NCBI GenBank assembly: GCA_030295235.1
Contig: AP026126.1
Span: 1,550,001-1,614,000 of the forward strand
Source of the DNA: Fistulifera solaris
Lineage: Eukaryota > Bacillariophyta > Bacillariophyceae > Naviculales > Stauroneidaceae
DNA length: 64,000 bases
Direction of reading: 5' to 3'
The translations under genes were made by a program, and so were the position numbers. Under the pieces are notes generated by a model. That model saw only the letters and a list, made by a program, of their open reading frames with translations. It was not told the origin of the DNA and made no database searches. How positions within the stretch are numbered: position 1 is the first letter of the stretch; each line of letters opens with the position of its first letter. Shown here piece after piece: positions 1-10,566 of the stretch.

Positions 1-327
1 AGTCCGTGGGGAATGAAGAAAAATGCTGAAATCTGGAATGGGCGATTCGCTCAGGTGAGTTTGCTTCGTGCTCTAATTCAAATATAATCCGAAGTCGACC
101 GTTTAACGTTTCTTTATTCCTTCGACGATTTGTCTATTTTCTTTCAGATGGCTTTCGTTATCGTTTTCCTTCAAGAACTCGTACAGGGTAAAGGAGTATT
201 TGAGGGACTTGCCCAAGGCGACCCCGTGAACTTTGCTGTTTTGGGAATCTTTGGTTTTTCTCTAGTAGGCCTGACCGCGTGGCTGGCGATTCAAGGTGAT
301 GATGATTTCGTTGCTCGGGAAATGTAA
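1..327 (+). CDS. Light-harvesting-complex superfamily protein, 3' end
   Basis: C-terminal part of a chlorophyll-binding Lhc-family protein whose 5' part lies outside the window. The first exon fragment (1-54) carries the helix signature E-I-W-N-G-R-F-A-Q. A GT-AG intron (55-147) follows, then an exon with a hydrophobic stretch, a GKGVFEG turn, a second hydrophobic helix and the acidic end GDDDFVAREM. In this family the Glu and the Asn/Arg of the ExxNGR motif bind chlorophyll and cross-link helices in the thylakoid membrane. The sequence resembles the third helix region of Lhc or RedCAP-type proteins; the subclass cannot be decided from about 80 residues. Family assignment is from the visible motif; location in the plastid is inferred from the family. 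Confidence 0.8.
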
Positions 328-2391
328 CTGGGCACGCTATATATACTTGAATCAGTTACTTAAACCATGCATTGAATATTGCTGAAGCTACTGTAACTAT
401 ACAATGCCTATCGATTAAGTACGACTAATAACTGTCACAAGTTTGAATCCGTTCAATTTCCAGCCACCCTTCCCTCCTTGCAACTTGGTATCTCCTTGTC
501 ATGAAAAGATTATCTTTTCCGTTTCATCATAGAACCTAATTTTTGAGTTTACATGCTAAGTGGGGGTTGCCGTGACGCTCTATTGCTTGTCCTTGCGTGC
601 GCTCCGTCGTCCCAATCAACAATTCTTTGTTCGGGTCGTTTGGAAAACTCAGCGGTTACTGAGATTGGTGGGCGTCACCAGAATTTTTTACTCGATCATT
701 GAACACATCCACAAAAAGATGCAGCTTGATGCTCATCATTTGCCATGCCGGAAGCACACGTTAAGCGAGATGACGACAATGCTCTGTCAAAGTGGCCATC
801 AATCCAAACTAGACTGTCATTTAGTAAAAGCTTTGAGGTTCGTTTTGTTTCTGCAATCTAGGTTTGCCAAAACTTCTGACGTGAAGCCGTGGGATCTCGA
901 CCTTCGAGCTTGATCTCGAACATTCAACTTTAAGGTTTCACTTAATCCGAAAAAGAACATTTTTACCTCCAACTCCCACTACCATTGCAAGGAACGGAAT
1001 CCGGCTTCCAAGGCGATTACTCCGTATTAGTAACGTTACCCTCAGGGCTCATCAAGGCTCTAGACTCGAGAATTAAGGCAAAAATCAGCGGGAGATACGG
1101 ACCCAGTAAATCATTTTATAGTTTAAAAACAAACTTTTCGTGTTTTGCTTTCCATACCCCTTCGTCTTTGGGCTCTAGCTAGACCTAGTACCAGGTAGAC
1201 AACTAGACAATCATTACCCCTGAGCCCTGAGTCATGATGAGGAGTGGTCATGAGTCATGAGTTATGAGCAATCATAGTCATAGCTGGTCTCGGGTCATCA
1301 GTCTTCAGTCATCAGTCATCATTCATCATTGCTTTTCTGCTAAGTTACCTGGTATAAGTTTTTTAATCGTCAGAATCTAATCTTGACATTCGACTGAATT
1401 TTCCATTTTTCATTCACATATATTTCAGTCTGACACTTCTCTGAGTAAGCTTTGGTTTTAACTCTCTAGCCTTAGTGCGCTAGAAGAGGGCCAGTCCAGA
1501 GCCCGTTTCCCAATGAGGGGGGTTCCGTTGCTTTTGCTATTATTTACTATTTGTGACTTGTGTGTTTTCCGTTTCGATGTTTCTTTTCGATGACAAGAGA
1601 TGACCATTGACAATTGACAATTGACAATGACTTGATGGCCTATACCAGATACCAGAAACAGAAACGGAGTACTAGGTAGCAGGTAGCGTAATGATCACTC
1701 TATATACCTGGTGCCTACAAAACAATATAAAGTAGTTATTCTTAGTACTTTGTAAATTGGACATTGGACACAGGACAAAGTAGTTAATTGTTAATTCGAT
1801 CTGGGGCAAAGGCCCAAGCGGAAACATTGGTCATTACTACTCCTCTTTATTATGGTAGTGTACCGCGGAGGAAGGAGAATTTATTATTATTTATTGTTAT
1901 TTACCAGGTAATACTTATTACAATTACTAATTACTTATTTCCAGGTACCCAACGAGAATATCGAAACGCGAAACGGGAAAGCAAGGCGAGAGAGGAACGA
2001 ATAACGACGAACGACGCCTCTCATTCTCTCATTACCAGGTACCTAGCAACTACAAGTAACAACGAAACGCACAAAACCCTGTTCTATGCTTGAGCTCGTT
2101 GGTCTTCGTTCTTCGGTCTTTGGGCTGCTTTATGCTTTTTTTGATGCGGCGATGTTGATGTTGAACATAAGCGGTGAAACTGTGACTTATCCATGGTCAC
2201 TGGAAACTTTAACGAGGAGTCCTTCCTTGCTTGTCACTTTTGTAATGTTTTTCTCGGTGTTGTATTCTTCACTCGTCCCTGATCGTACTTCAAAAAAGAA
2301 AAAAACAAGCAAAGCTACGAAACATTCTTTCATAATTGCAGATGTGCTCTCACTTTCATGCACCTCTTAGCTTCAAATTGACTAAAGCAAG
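328..2391. other. Gene-free, repeat-rich intergenic region
   Basis: About 2 kb with no convincing gene. It holds short simple repeats: TCATGAG/TCATCAG-type units at about 1230-1330, ACAATTG units at about 1608-1630, and four exact copies of the palindrome-like 9-mer TACCAGGTA or its complement (1189-1197, 1346-1354, 1902-1910, 2033-2041). Open frames here have no family features and use non-ATG starts. The last part is presumably the promoter of the kinase gene that starts at 2392. Confidence 0.6.
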
Positions 2392-3537
2392 ATGAGCGTA
2401 GTAGACACGACTCATGTTCAAATGTGGCCACGCAACATCGCGCATCATGTGGCGGAATGTATTTTCCGAGATGTTCAAGATATTGTTCGAAGAAGTCGTT
2501 TGAATCGAAATCTGACAGCTTTGATTGAACATCGTGAGTTGACACATATCAGAAATTTAGGGCAAGGTGCATTCTCTCATGTGAGGCTCGTATATTACCA
2601 AGGCCGAGCTTTTGCGATGAAGCACTTACGCCAAGACTTATTGAACAGACCATCCGAGTTCCGACAAGCAGCAAGTGAACTAGCCGTCGAAGGACACATG
2701 CTCGCATCTCTGTCCCACCCTAATCTGATCAAACTTCACGGATGGGCAGCTAATGGTGTCGCTTCATTCGCCAAGGGGTACCACGATAGTTTTTTCCTCC
2801 TTTTGGACCCCCTCGAAGAGACTTTGGAGGACCGTATTGAAACATGGAAACAAATCCGTCAATTTGGCACTGCTGTGCAACGTCAGGAGATGTATACACA
2901 ACAACTACGGGCCTGTGAGCAGATAGCATCGGTCTTGTGCTATTTGCATGAAAATGATATCATTTACCGTGATTTGAAACCGAGCAACTTGGGATTTTGT
3001 CGAAAAGAAATCAAGCTTTATGACCTTGGACTGAGTCGTGAGCTTCCCTATCCAGATACGCGCCAATCATTTCAAATGTCGGGAAGAGTCGGAACTCAAC
3101 GGTATATGGCTCCGGAAGTTGCGTGTCACGAAGCTTACAACGTTTCCGCAGATGTTTATTCATGGGCCATGGTTTGTTACGAGATTCTTACTTTAGAGAG
3201 ACCCTACGACCGCTTCAGCCGCGAAATGCACGACACTCTTGTGTGCAAACAGGGTGTTCGGCCCGACTGGCCGCCTATGAGTCCAGAGTATTGGTATTTA
3301 CAGAATATCATCACCTCTGCCTGGAATCAGACACCTTGCCTTCGTCCTTGTCTGGCAAATATCTGCCACCATCTGTCACAAGAGCATGATCGCGCTTATT
3401 TGCAATTGCGGGCGGAGAGCAAAACAATCATCTCTCTCGACGAATTCTCATATCGTAAAGCTCCAATAAGAAGCGTTTCAGAATCCACAGACATATCATT
3501 AATGTCAACAGAGACCGGGTTGTATCGTGTCTTTTAG
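2392..3537 (+). CDS. Protein kinase (Ser/Thr or Tyr-kinase-like fold)
   Basis: 381-residue single-exon kinase. Visible motifs: glycine loop GQGAFS at residues 57-62, ATP lysine in FAMKHL at 77, catalytic loop YRDLKPSN at 192-199 (Asp194; the usual HRD His is Tyr), metal-binding DLG at 211-213 in place of DFG, activation-segment APE at 240-242, and the F-helix region DVYSWAM at about 254-260. A 50-residue N-terminal region precedes the kinase fold and a Ser-rich tail follows it. All catalytic residues are present, so it is probably active. The closest relative in the window is the minus-strand kinase at 6948-8283, which shares the N-terminal WP-x-x-I block and the long insert before the catalytic loop. 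The lysine in DLKPSN favours Ser/Thr specificity. Substrate unknown. Confidence 0.9.
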   Translation: MSVVDTTHVQMWPRNIAHHVAECIFRDVQDIVRRSRLNRNLTALIEHRELTHIRNLGQGAFSHVRLVYYQGRAFAMKHLRQDLLNRPSEFRQAASELAVEGHMLASLSHPNLIKLHGWAANGVASFAKGYHDSFFLLLDPLEETLEDRIETWKQIRQFGTAVQRQEMYTQQLRACEQIASVLCYLHENDIIYRDLKPSNLGFCRKEIKLYDLGLSRELPYPDTRQSFQMSGRVGTQRYMAPEVACHEAYNVSADVYSWAMVCYEILTLERPYDRFSREMHDTLVCKQGVRPDWPPMSPEYWYLQNIITSAWNQTPCLRPCLANICHHLSQEHDRAYLQLRAESKTIISLDEFSYRKAPIRSVSESTDISLMSTETGLYRVF

Positions 3538-3939
3538 ATGGGATTGCAGGCCGTTTCGTATTGCTAATCTGTAGATACGTATTTCAAAGACAACATTTTT
3601 AAAATAATAATCGAACGATCTTTTCATAAGATACCACTTGAGAAAATTCTGTTAACTGAATTGCTAATTATTATTATCGCATTTTACATGTTGCTTTTCT
3701 AGAGTAGTCGTATTTTTGACGGCGCCTTAGCTAGGGAGAGTCTCACAAAATCATCCAGACCTAGCCCCACCGTTCGGTATCCAAACAAATGGAACACTGT
3801 GCACAGTGCGACACATCCAAATCGACAACAAACGGCACCTCACCGTTGCACGAAACAAACAACAACAACCTACTATCACTATTCATTATCCTATTATAGT
3901 ATCGGTCGTATTTATTTCATCTTTATTTATTCACCGGAA
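3538..3939. other. Intergenic, kinase 3' to E2 5'
   Basis: About 400 bp without a gene. An open frame continues upstream of the E2 start (from 3799) but is rich in Tyr/Thr/His with no family similarity, so it is read as 5' UTR and promoter. Confidence 0.5.
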
Positions 3940-4553
3940 ATGGTTTCTCACTCGCTAGCTGCCGCGAAACGTTTGCGCAAAGAGCTGCAAGTCTTGCAAA
4001 AGTCTCCTGACGACGCCGACATTCTGCTAGAACATAATCCTGACAATTTACTGCAATGGAAAGCATGGATTCGCGGACCTGTAGAAACTCCCTATGAAGG
4101 AGGGGATTTTGAACTAGACATTCGTTGCGGAACCGATTACCCTCTCGCTCCCCCCTTCTATCAAATTCGTAACGAAAGTGAGTGTGGTCATCGAACACGG
4201 ATTTTTTTGTTATATCTTTCGTCCTTGTCTTGATGCTGACGTTTTTTTCTTTCTAACAATTCCGGTAATACCAGATTTTTCATCCTAACGTTCATTTTCG
4301 GACCGGTGATATTTGTCTCGATATTTTAAAGAAAGAATGGAGTCCTGCTTGGGGCTTGCAAGCAGCATGTCGCGCCGTTTTGGCTCTGCTGAGCGATCCA
4401 GACCCGGATCGTCCTCTGAACTGCGATGCTGGGAATATGCTGCGTGGAAATGCTGATGTAATGGCTTATGAGGATACAGCCGCTTTTTATACGGTCGAGA
4501 ATGCTCAGTTTCTGTCGTGGCCAGTGAAAGCAGAATCGAAGAAAAAGTCATGA
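3940..4553 (+). CDS. PEX4: Ubiquitin-conjugating enzyme E2, PEX4-like
   Basis: Two exons (3940-4177, 4275-4553) with a 97-nt GT-AG intron. The product is about 171 residues, the size of one UBC domain. It carries the E2 proline-rich stretch DYPLAPP, the HPN motif in IFHPNVHF, the active-site Cys in TGDICLDIL, and WSPAWGLQ followed by PDRPLNCDAGNMLR. The last block is characteristic of PEX4/UBC10-type E2s, which mono-ubiquitinate the PTS1 receptor PEX5 at the peroxisome for recycling. The frame breaks at a run of six C (4150-4155). One C fewer restores the expected transition from APP to the strand leading into TKIFHPNVH across the intron, so a sequence error is likely. Assignment to PEX4 rather than another E2 is a motif-level judgement. 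Confidence 0.8.
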
Positions 4554-5437
4554 TTCGACGCGTGTACTTAAATTTCAGGACACTTGTTTTAGTATATTCA
4601 ATGCACATCGCGGGAACCCCGGCTTTGTTTGATATGAGCAATATCAAGTATCATGAATTGAATCATTCTATCTTCAATGAATTGAGCTCTTAGTAATTTG
4701 TCGTCATGATGAATTATCCTTTATTGTTGATTGCGAGCAGTCGCAGCTGTTATTGTTCAAAGGTCTTTGAAACATGCAATACTATGATTATCCTGATTTT
4801 ATTTGTTTCTCCATTGTGTTAGTAGTAGTTCGAAGAACAAACAGACGTGTGACAGGGTGCTGAAGACAATATAATCCGACTATTTCTCTATCGTCTCAGA
4901 CTAATTCGTGAATATAATAATTCACGATGTGTTCTTTCCCTTCTCATCGTATCTGTATGGTTGTCATTGAAACATGTCTTGGTGATTTTTTTTCGAAAAT
5001 TGTCGGGATGGATGAAAAAGTGAGACAAGCCAGCTGAGTCGAGTCGTCGAGTCGCAGAGTGTGAGTCCCATGTCGGACGTCGGACGTCCACGTCTGAACG
5101 AAAGGTGCGCACTTTCCCCTGTTCCAACGGACATGGAGACAGGTACAAAGAGTAAGCAACCCTCTCTCGCGAAAAGGCATCCGTGGCAAAGACAAGCGAA
5201 AAAATCCACGCAAAAGTGACGTTGCACTCTTGTGAGCCACCAAATTTTAGTACGCCGGTAAAGAAATAGGTTATGAGCTATTTAGCTCTGCAGGCATCCA
5301 TCCATTTCGTCGCGGTTCGTTGAGCGTCGACTTGCGTCGTCGCGTATGCATCGCGTTGAATCTACGATTCCGCGCTATTTTGGCGGCTCCGCAATCGTTT
5401 CATAGTTTCGTTCAAGAACCAAACGTTAGATTTCACC
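4554..5437 (+). promoter_or_regulatory. Intergenic region with putative EFL promoter
   Basis: About 880 bp upstream of the strongly expressed elongation-factor gene. At 5072-5094 there are three closely spaced ACGT cores (GGACGT, GGACGT, CCACGT), and TGACGT lies at 5217-5222; such ACGT cores are typical bZIP-factor sites. No clear TATA box was identified. Short minus-strand open frames across this region show no protein features. Promoter role is inferred from position. Confidence 0.4.
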
Positions 5438-6795
5438 ATGTCGAAAGAACACTTGTCAGTAGTTGTTTGCGGTCACGTCGATGCCGGAAAGTCGACCACT
5501 TGCGGTCACTTGATTTTCAAGTGCGGAGGTATCCCGGAGCGTGAGATGAAGAAGCTCCAGGACCTCGCTGAAGAGAAGGGAAAGGCCTCCTTCGGTTTCG
5601 CTTACTACCTTGATACATGCAAGGAGGAACGTGAGCGTGGTGTCACCATTCAGTGCAACACCAAGGAGTTTTTCACTGAGAAGTACCACTACACCATTGT
5701 CGATGCCCCCGGTCACAAGGATTACATCAAGAACATGATCACCGGTTCCGCCACCGCTGATGTCGGTTTGTTGCTCGTCCCCGCCGAGAAGGGTGGTTTC
5801 GAGGCTGCCATTGCTAAGGCTGACCCCAAGATGGGTGTTGAGGAAGGACAGACTCGTCAGCATGCCCGTCTTCTCTACCTCCTCGGTGTTGACCAACTCA
5901 TCGTTGGTATCAACAAGATGGACTCGTGCAACTGGTCCGAGGAACGTTTCAACGAAATTAAGGAGGAGTTCATTAAGATGCTTCAGCTCATTGGTTTCAA
6001 GCCCAAGAAGGTCCCCTTCATCCCTTACTCTGGATTCAACGGAGACAACTTGGTTGCCAAGTCCGATAAGTGCCCCTGGTACAAGGGATGGGAAGCCAAC
6101 CGATCCCCCAAGGAAAAGATCACTGGTTTCACCCTTGTTGAGTGCTTGGACAACTTCATCGTCCCCCCTCAGCGATTCCCTGACCTTCCGGTCCGTCTCC
6201 CCATTTCCAACATCTACAACATTAAGGGTGTTGGTCAGATCATCTGCGGTACCGTCGAACAGGGAACTCTCAAGCCCGGTGATATTGTTGGTATCGTCCC
6301 CTCGGGTCTCAAGGGAAAGAAGATCTTCTCCATCGAACAGCACCGTAAGACCCTCGAATCCGCTGGACCCGGTAACTCCGTTGGTCTATCCATCAAGGGT
6401 ATTGCCAAGGATGAGAAGGTCAACCCAGGTGACATTATCTACGTCGAGAAGGAGGGTGAACTCAAGCCCGTCAAGACCTTCTGTGCACTTGTTGCCGTTC
6501 AGGAGCACCCTGGTGTCCTCAAGCCCGGTTACGCCCCCGTTGTCTTTTGCCGTACCGCCAAGGTTGCGTGCAAGATGACCAAGATCTTGTGGAAGCAGTC
6601 CAAGAAGACCGGTGGAACCAAGGTCGACAACCCCCGGATCTTTCCCAGTTCGAGTCCGCCGAGGTTGAATTCGAGCCCACTGCTCCTCTTTTCGTTGAGC
6701 CTTTCGAGACATGCGCGGCTCTCGGACGTATTGCTGTGATGGATTCCAACCGACTGAAGATGCTTGGAAAGGTCACCAGTGTGTCCAACGCATAA
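5438..6795 (+). CDS. EFL: Elongation factor EF-1alpha family, EFL type
   Basis: GTPase that delivers aminoacyl-tRNA to the cytosolic ribosome; about 452 residues, single exon, start in the context CACCATGTCG. G1 GHVDAGKST is at residues 12-20, G3 DAPGHKD at 89-95 and G4 NKMD at 159-162, followed by two beta-barrel domains. Compared with canonical EF-1alpha there is a longer insert after FEAAIAK (a [15 protein letters not shown] block) and a C-terminal [16 protein letters not shown] region. Both fit the elongation-factor-like (EFL) paralogue found patchily in algae. The frame breaks at a C5 run (6630-6634); six C would read [10 protein letters not shown], which the downstream frame continues to the end. 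Codon use is strongly biased to C-ending codons, as expected for a highly expressed gene. Confidence 0.88.
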
Positions 6796-6947
6796 TAATA
6801 GGTTACAATGAAAAAGCTGAATACTAAGAATCTTGTGTATCCTATTCATTTTGAAGTGAATGTCAGTAGTCCTATTAGCATGTCACAAATCGACAACGAT
6901 TATGCGCACTTAGTTTAATATAAACATTAACAAAGCAACAACATACT

Positions 6948-8283
6948 TTAACCCCAGCTTTCGTTAGTCATTGCCGTCGAGCTAGTGCAGCTCGACGACG
7001 TCCGACTAGGAGCTTGTCGACCCGCTCGATCATGTTGTGATGCCCTCTGTTGAAACTGGTTGCTTTTCATGAGCTCCAGAACCAGCTGCATTTGCTGATG
7101 TTCAAGAATTTGCACATCATGACGCACCGCTGCGATGGATGGCCTCATGTGTGGCATCTGATGCCACGCCTGTTGTAAAATGGCTTGAAAGGGAGTAGCC
7201 ACGAAGCCGCCATGGTGATTCAATGGAGGCCGTGCCCCCATTCCACAGACCATTTGAGAATGCATGTCACGGGTCCAGCCCGAAAAAGGCTTAGTGAGTG
7301 CCATTATCTCGTAAGCCACCATGGCCCAGGAATATACATCCGCAGCGACATTGTAAGGCTGGAGACAAGCGACTTCGACGGCCATATATCGGAGAGTACC
7401 GATTTTACCAGACATGAGGAAAGGTTCATCGAGTGATGGAGTAGGAAGTTCCCGGCTCAGACCAAAATCGAAAAGTTGAACACGGTTGTTCAAAAAGCCA
7501 ATGTTGCTTGCTGAACGAGAGAGATTTGCGGTGAGTTTCATTTGATAGTTCAAGAAAAGACGTTCGTTTTGTAAAAAAAACTTACGTTTGAGATCACGAT
7601 ATATTACGCGGTGTTCGTGAAGATAGGCAAGGGCAGACGCGATCTCCCCCACAAATGCGTAGCTTTTCCAGATACATTTCTTCTTGGTGTTTGATGTGAA
7701 ACAAGTGAATTTCTGTTGCCATTTGATCCAAAGGACTGTTATAACCCGGATTGATCCGCCTCCAGAAGTCTAGGATGCCATATTGCAGCGGTCGGGAGAC
7801 GGCTTGATTGATGGTACGACTTTGCGTTTCCCACTTTTCCAGCCGTTGCTCTAGAGTCTCATCTAAACAATCCAAGAGCAAGAAGAAACTGTCGTTTCGA
7901 CCTTGAGCAAAAGAATGAACGCCGCTGACTGCCCAGCCTCTAATTGTGATGATATTTGGGTGATCAAACGCTGCTAGCATATGCGCTTCCAAGGCAAGTT
8001 CACCAGCGGCAAGACGAAAGTTTTCTGGTTGATCCAATAACTCTCGCTTGAGATATTTGATCGCTACTCTGCGTCCTCCACCCAATTGCACTTCGTGTAC
8101 TTCGGAGAAGGAACCGGCTCCTAGTAATTTACCTATTTGGATGTCTTTTTTTTCAACGAGAGCGATGCAATTGTTTTTGCGAGCCAGTCGACTGGTGCGG
8201 ATCATGGCCTCGACATCGGCGCGAATGCTTTCCGAGACTCTTCGTGTGATTTGTTTTGGCCAAGGCGGCTCCATGGTGCTCAT
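6948..8283 (-). CDS. Protein kinase, paralogue of the 2392 kinase
   Basis: Two exons on the minus strand (8283-7586, 7510-6948) with a 75-nt GT-AG intron (7511-7585) that falls inside the catalytic loop; splicing gives YRDLKPSNIG. Product about 419 residues. Motifs: GAGSFSEV glycine loop, VAIK lysine, YRD catalytic Asp, canonical DFG in FDFGLSREL, and the DVYSWAM helix. The activation-segment APE motif reads AVE, losing the conserved Pro. The frame breaks at a run of five C on the plus strand (7646-7650); four would align RICGEIASALAYL with RACEQIASVLCYL of the paralogue. The C-tail is rich in Gln, Arg and Ser. Same family as the kinase at 2392; the two are arranged in inverted orientation about 3.4 kb apart. 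Confidence 0.87.
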
Positions 8284-8989
8284 TTAGAACTTTTGTCCAA
8301 GCGGATCAAAGATGATGCGACGATTGTTTGCAGCAACAAATAGTAGATAATAAAGGCTCTCATGGTCTCGCATCATTTATTTTTTTCATTATTTTGTGGT
8401 TTCATGATTACATTTTCGAACTATGCGACCAAAAGTACAAGGGGGAGGAACTTTTCGCACACCAAGGAGTCATAAGGAACACTACTGTACTGTTGAACCG
8501 GGACACAAAAGAGAGAGGCATAAACAAAACGCTCAGGGCCATTGTGACCTCAATTGCGCAGTACTGAGCTCATGTTTGGCAGTCTTGCACCTACATCGGC
8601 TTTTATGCGAACTCCAGCCATGCTAAACATCAAAAGCACGCCTTGTGGAATGATCAGTTTCGATTCAATAACTGATCAAGTCAACATTTCAAAAGTGGTG
8701 TGGTTCCGCTTTCAACGTCGTGTAATCGCTTAAGGATTTTGGGACTTGTGGTTGGTCCATTTGATTTGGAAGTTGTTCGCCTTTCTCATAAACTTAATGA
8801 CTTTTGGAACGCCGTGTGGCTTATTAGTGAAACCAATCATAGATCGTTTGATTTTTAGAATGGTTTACTACTATGGCAGCATTTGAAACCAGCACTTATC
8901 AAGAGCAATGCTGTTTCTTACGCACTAATCCGCAACAGTGCGAGAAGTCTGATACAAGCTTACCATTGCTTCAACCCACATTAGTCCAT
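8284..8989. other. Intergenic, no gene seen
   Basis: About 700 bp between the 5' end of the minus-strand kinase and the 3' end of the PEX11-like gene. The short plus-strand open frames lack family features. It presumably holds the kinase promoter at its left end. Confidence 0.5.
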
Positions 8990-9777
8990 TTACAGCCTTC
9001 GACGGAAGCCAGGGCTTGGTGTCCCAGTTAGGAAGAGACCAGTGGATCGCTGGGAGCAAAAACAGAGCATTTCGGAGAAGTTGTAATCGAAGGTGGGTTT
9101 TCTTTTTTCCGTTTTCTCTTCACTTTGAAGGACCGAGCATTGGGCTGCATCGGCAAGAATGTAAAGCAACCAGAAGCGGCAGCTGATGGCAGAAAATTTT
9201 GATGCTTTTTGAGAAACATCGGGTGTCTGCATACGCGTTGGAAGCATCCAAAGAACATAAGCTACCATTTCGAGAGGATAATACCCGATCATACTCCACG
9301 AAAGGCAGCGTCCCATCCACGTCGTAAATTTTGGCCGGCTCAACGAAACACTAGTCCAGCTTCCAGTTATTGCGGCTTCTACAGCCGTTGGCAGTTCTAA
9401 CAAACGCGTCGCGTAACGGGCAAAGCTCAATTCTGTCGAAAGTTTGGACAATGCTGCCGATGCTGTTGCTTTCTTCGCATCGAGTGCTACAGTAGAGGCC
9501 AACCACAGAGTCCACTGAAGTGCTTTGAGGAGTCTATCCTGATGGAAAGGCGACGTCTGCAAAAACCGCACATAGAACTTTAGCCACCGCAGGAGGACAT
9601 CCTTGTATTTCTGAAGTACCGTCGGTATCGTAAGCAATGTAGGGGCTGCTTTTCTTTTGACTGCGGATCGTCGTCTTCGTCGCTTGACGCAGCAATCAAC
9701 AACGGGTCGGTGGAAGAATCATCGTCAACGACGGTGTCCTTCTTTGTGTCCCCATCACCCATACTACGTTTGTGCAT
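8990..9777 (-). CDS. PEX11: Peroxisomal membrane protein PEX11-like
   Basis: Core open frame 9637-8990 (215 residues). It has features of the PEX11 family, which elongates and divides peroxisomes: an N-terminal DRLLKALQWTLWLAS amphipathic segment, then SKLSTELSFARYATRLLELP, a hydrophobic segment LEMVAYVLWMLP, and a C-terminal KASKFSAISCRFWLLYILADAAQ stretch similar to the family's final membrane-associated helix. A second frame upstream (9777 to about 9645) encodes an acidic N-terminus (MHKRSMGDGD...). It joins the core if the G4 run at 9642-9645 is really five, giving about 262 residues. The family call rests on pattern rather than catalytic motifs, so it is less certain than for the other peroxins. 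Confidence 0.6.
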
Positions 9778-10566
9778 CTTTGACCGTCTTCTGTGAAATC
9801 AAATGCATATCATTAGTCGGTGGTTTGACATTGAAAGTCCAGTCGACATGAATATGATGCTCGGTCCAGAAAAGAAATGAGAAGCGCGTCGATGACACCT
9901 CGTCCTCGGTCGTCTGCCCTCGGACAATTTGTCTCGTGACCGAATTATCTAGTCATGAGTCGTCGTAATAGAAATTCACACATTGACACAATAAAGATAA
10001 AAAATAACGCGATAGAAAACATTGGTAAGTCTTCTCGAACCGCTGCTAGCAATCATCAATTTAACGAGATCATCAGCAAAGTAACAATCGGTTGGTCAGG
10101 CATGGATGCAGAAGCAGAATAACGCTTCATTGAAAAATGATGAGTTCGGTCAATTATTTCCGGGACTGGATTTCAATTGAGGAGGAGTGTCGCCTACACT
10201 TCTGAAGATAGTGAAACCTCACCGTGTCACACTGTCCTATGTACCAGTACCTTGAAACTTGAAACGCTTGAGTGGCCATCTGAGTATCATTATCATGCCG
10301 ACTGTGTTGTAAATAGCTTTCGCCGTTCGTCGCGTACGGTACTCATATTTAGACCAATTTTTGATTATTTAGACGATTTGTCGAGTACCTGAGGTCATAG
10401 TTGATTGTAGTGCGTCTTGACCAAGACCGTGTATCTCACATCTTCCATCCTACCGGCGTTCTGCACGAAAAAAAAGAGGGGAAACGTCCTTTTACAAGGC
10501 AAACGCTTCTCTCTTGCGCCCTGCAACCAGACAAAGAATCTATAAATACTTCATGGAAAGAGGAAT
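9778..10566. other. Divergent intergenic region
   Basis: About 790 bp between the PEX11-like gene (minus) and the Ser-rich gene (plus), probably holding both promoters. A segment at about 10155-10195 (TTTCCGGGACTGG then GTGTCGCCTACA) resembles one at about 24978-25028. No coding or RNA gene recognised. Confidence 0.5.

Noticed and set aside
560-913. 117-codon plus-strand open frame in the left intergenic region
   Set aside because: No ATG at its start, no domain or targeting features, and it lies in repeat-bearing DNA; likely chance.
4150-4155. Explaining the E2 frame change by an alternative intron
   Set aside because: The only intron needed (4178-4274) is downstream and well formed; no donor/acceptor pair removes the extra base, whereas a C5 run restores the family motif exactly.
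4888-5243. Overlapping minus-strand open frames upstream of EFL
   Set aside because: Short, in three overlapping frames, no family features; the region is better read as promoter.
5456-6343. 295-codon open frame antisense to the EFL gene
   Set aside because: It is a shadow of the strongly codon-biased EFL coding strand; composition (Leu/Val/Gly/Asp) mirrors that bias.
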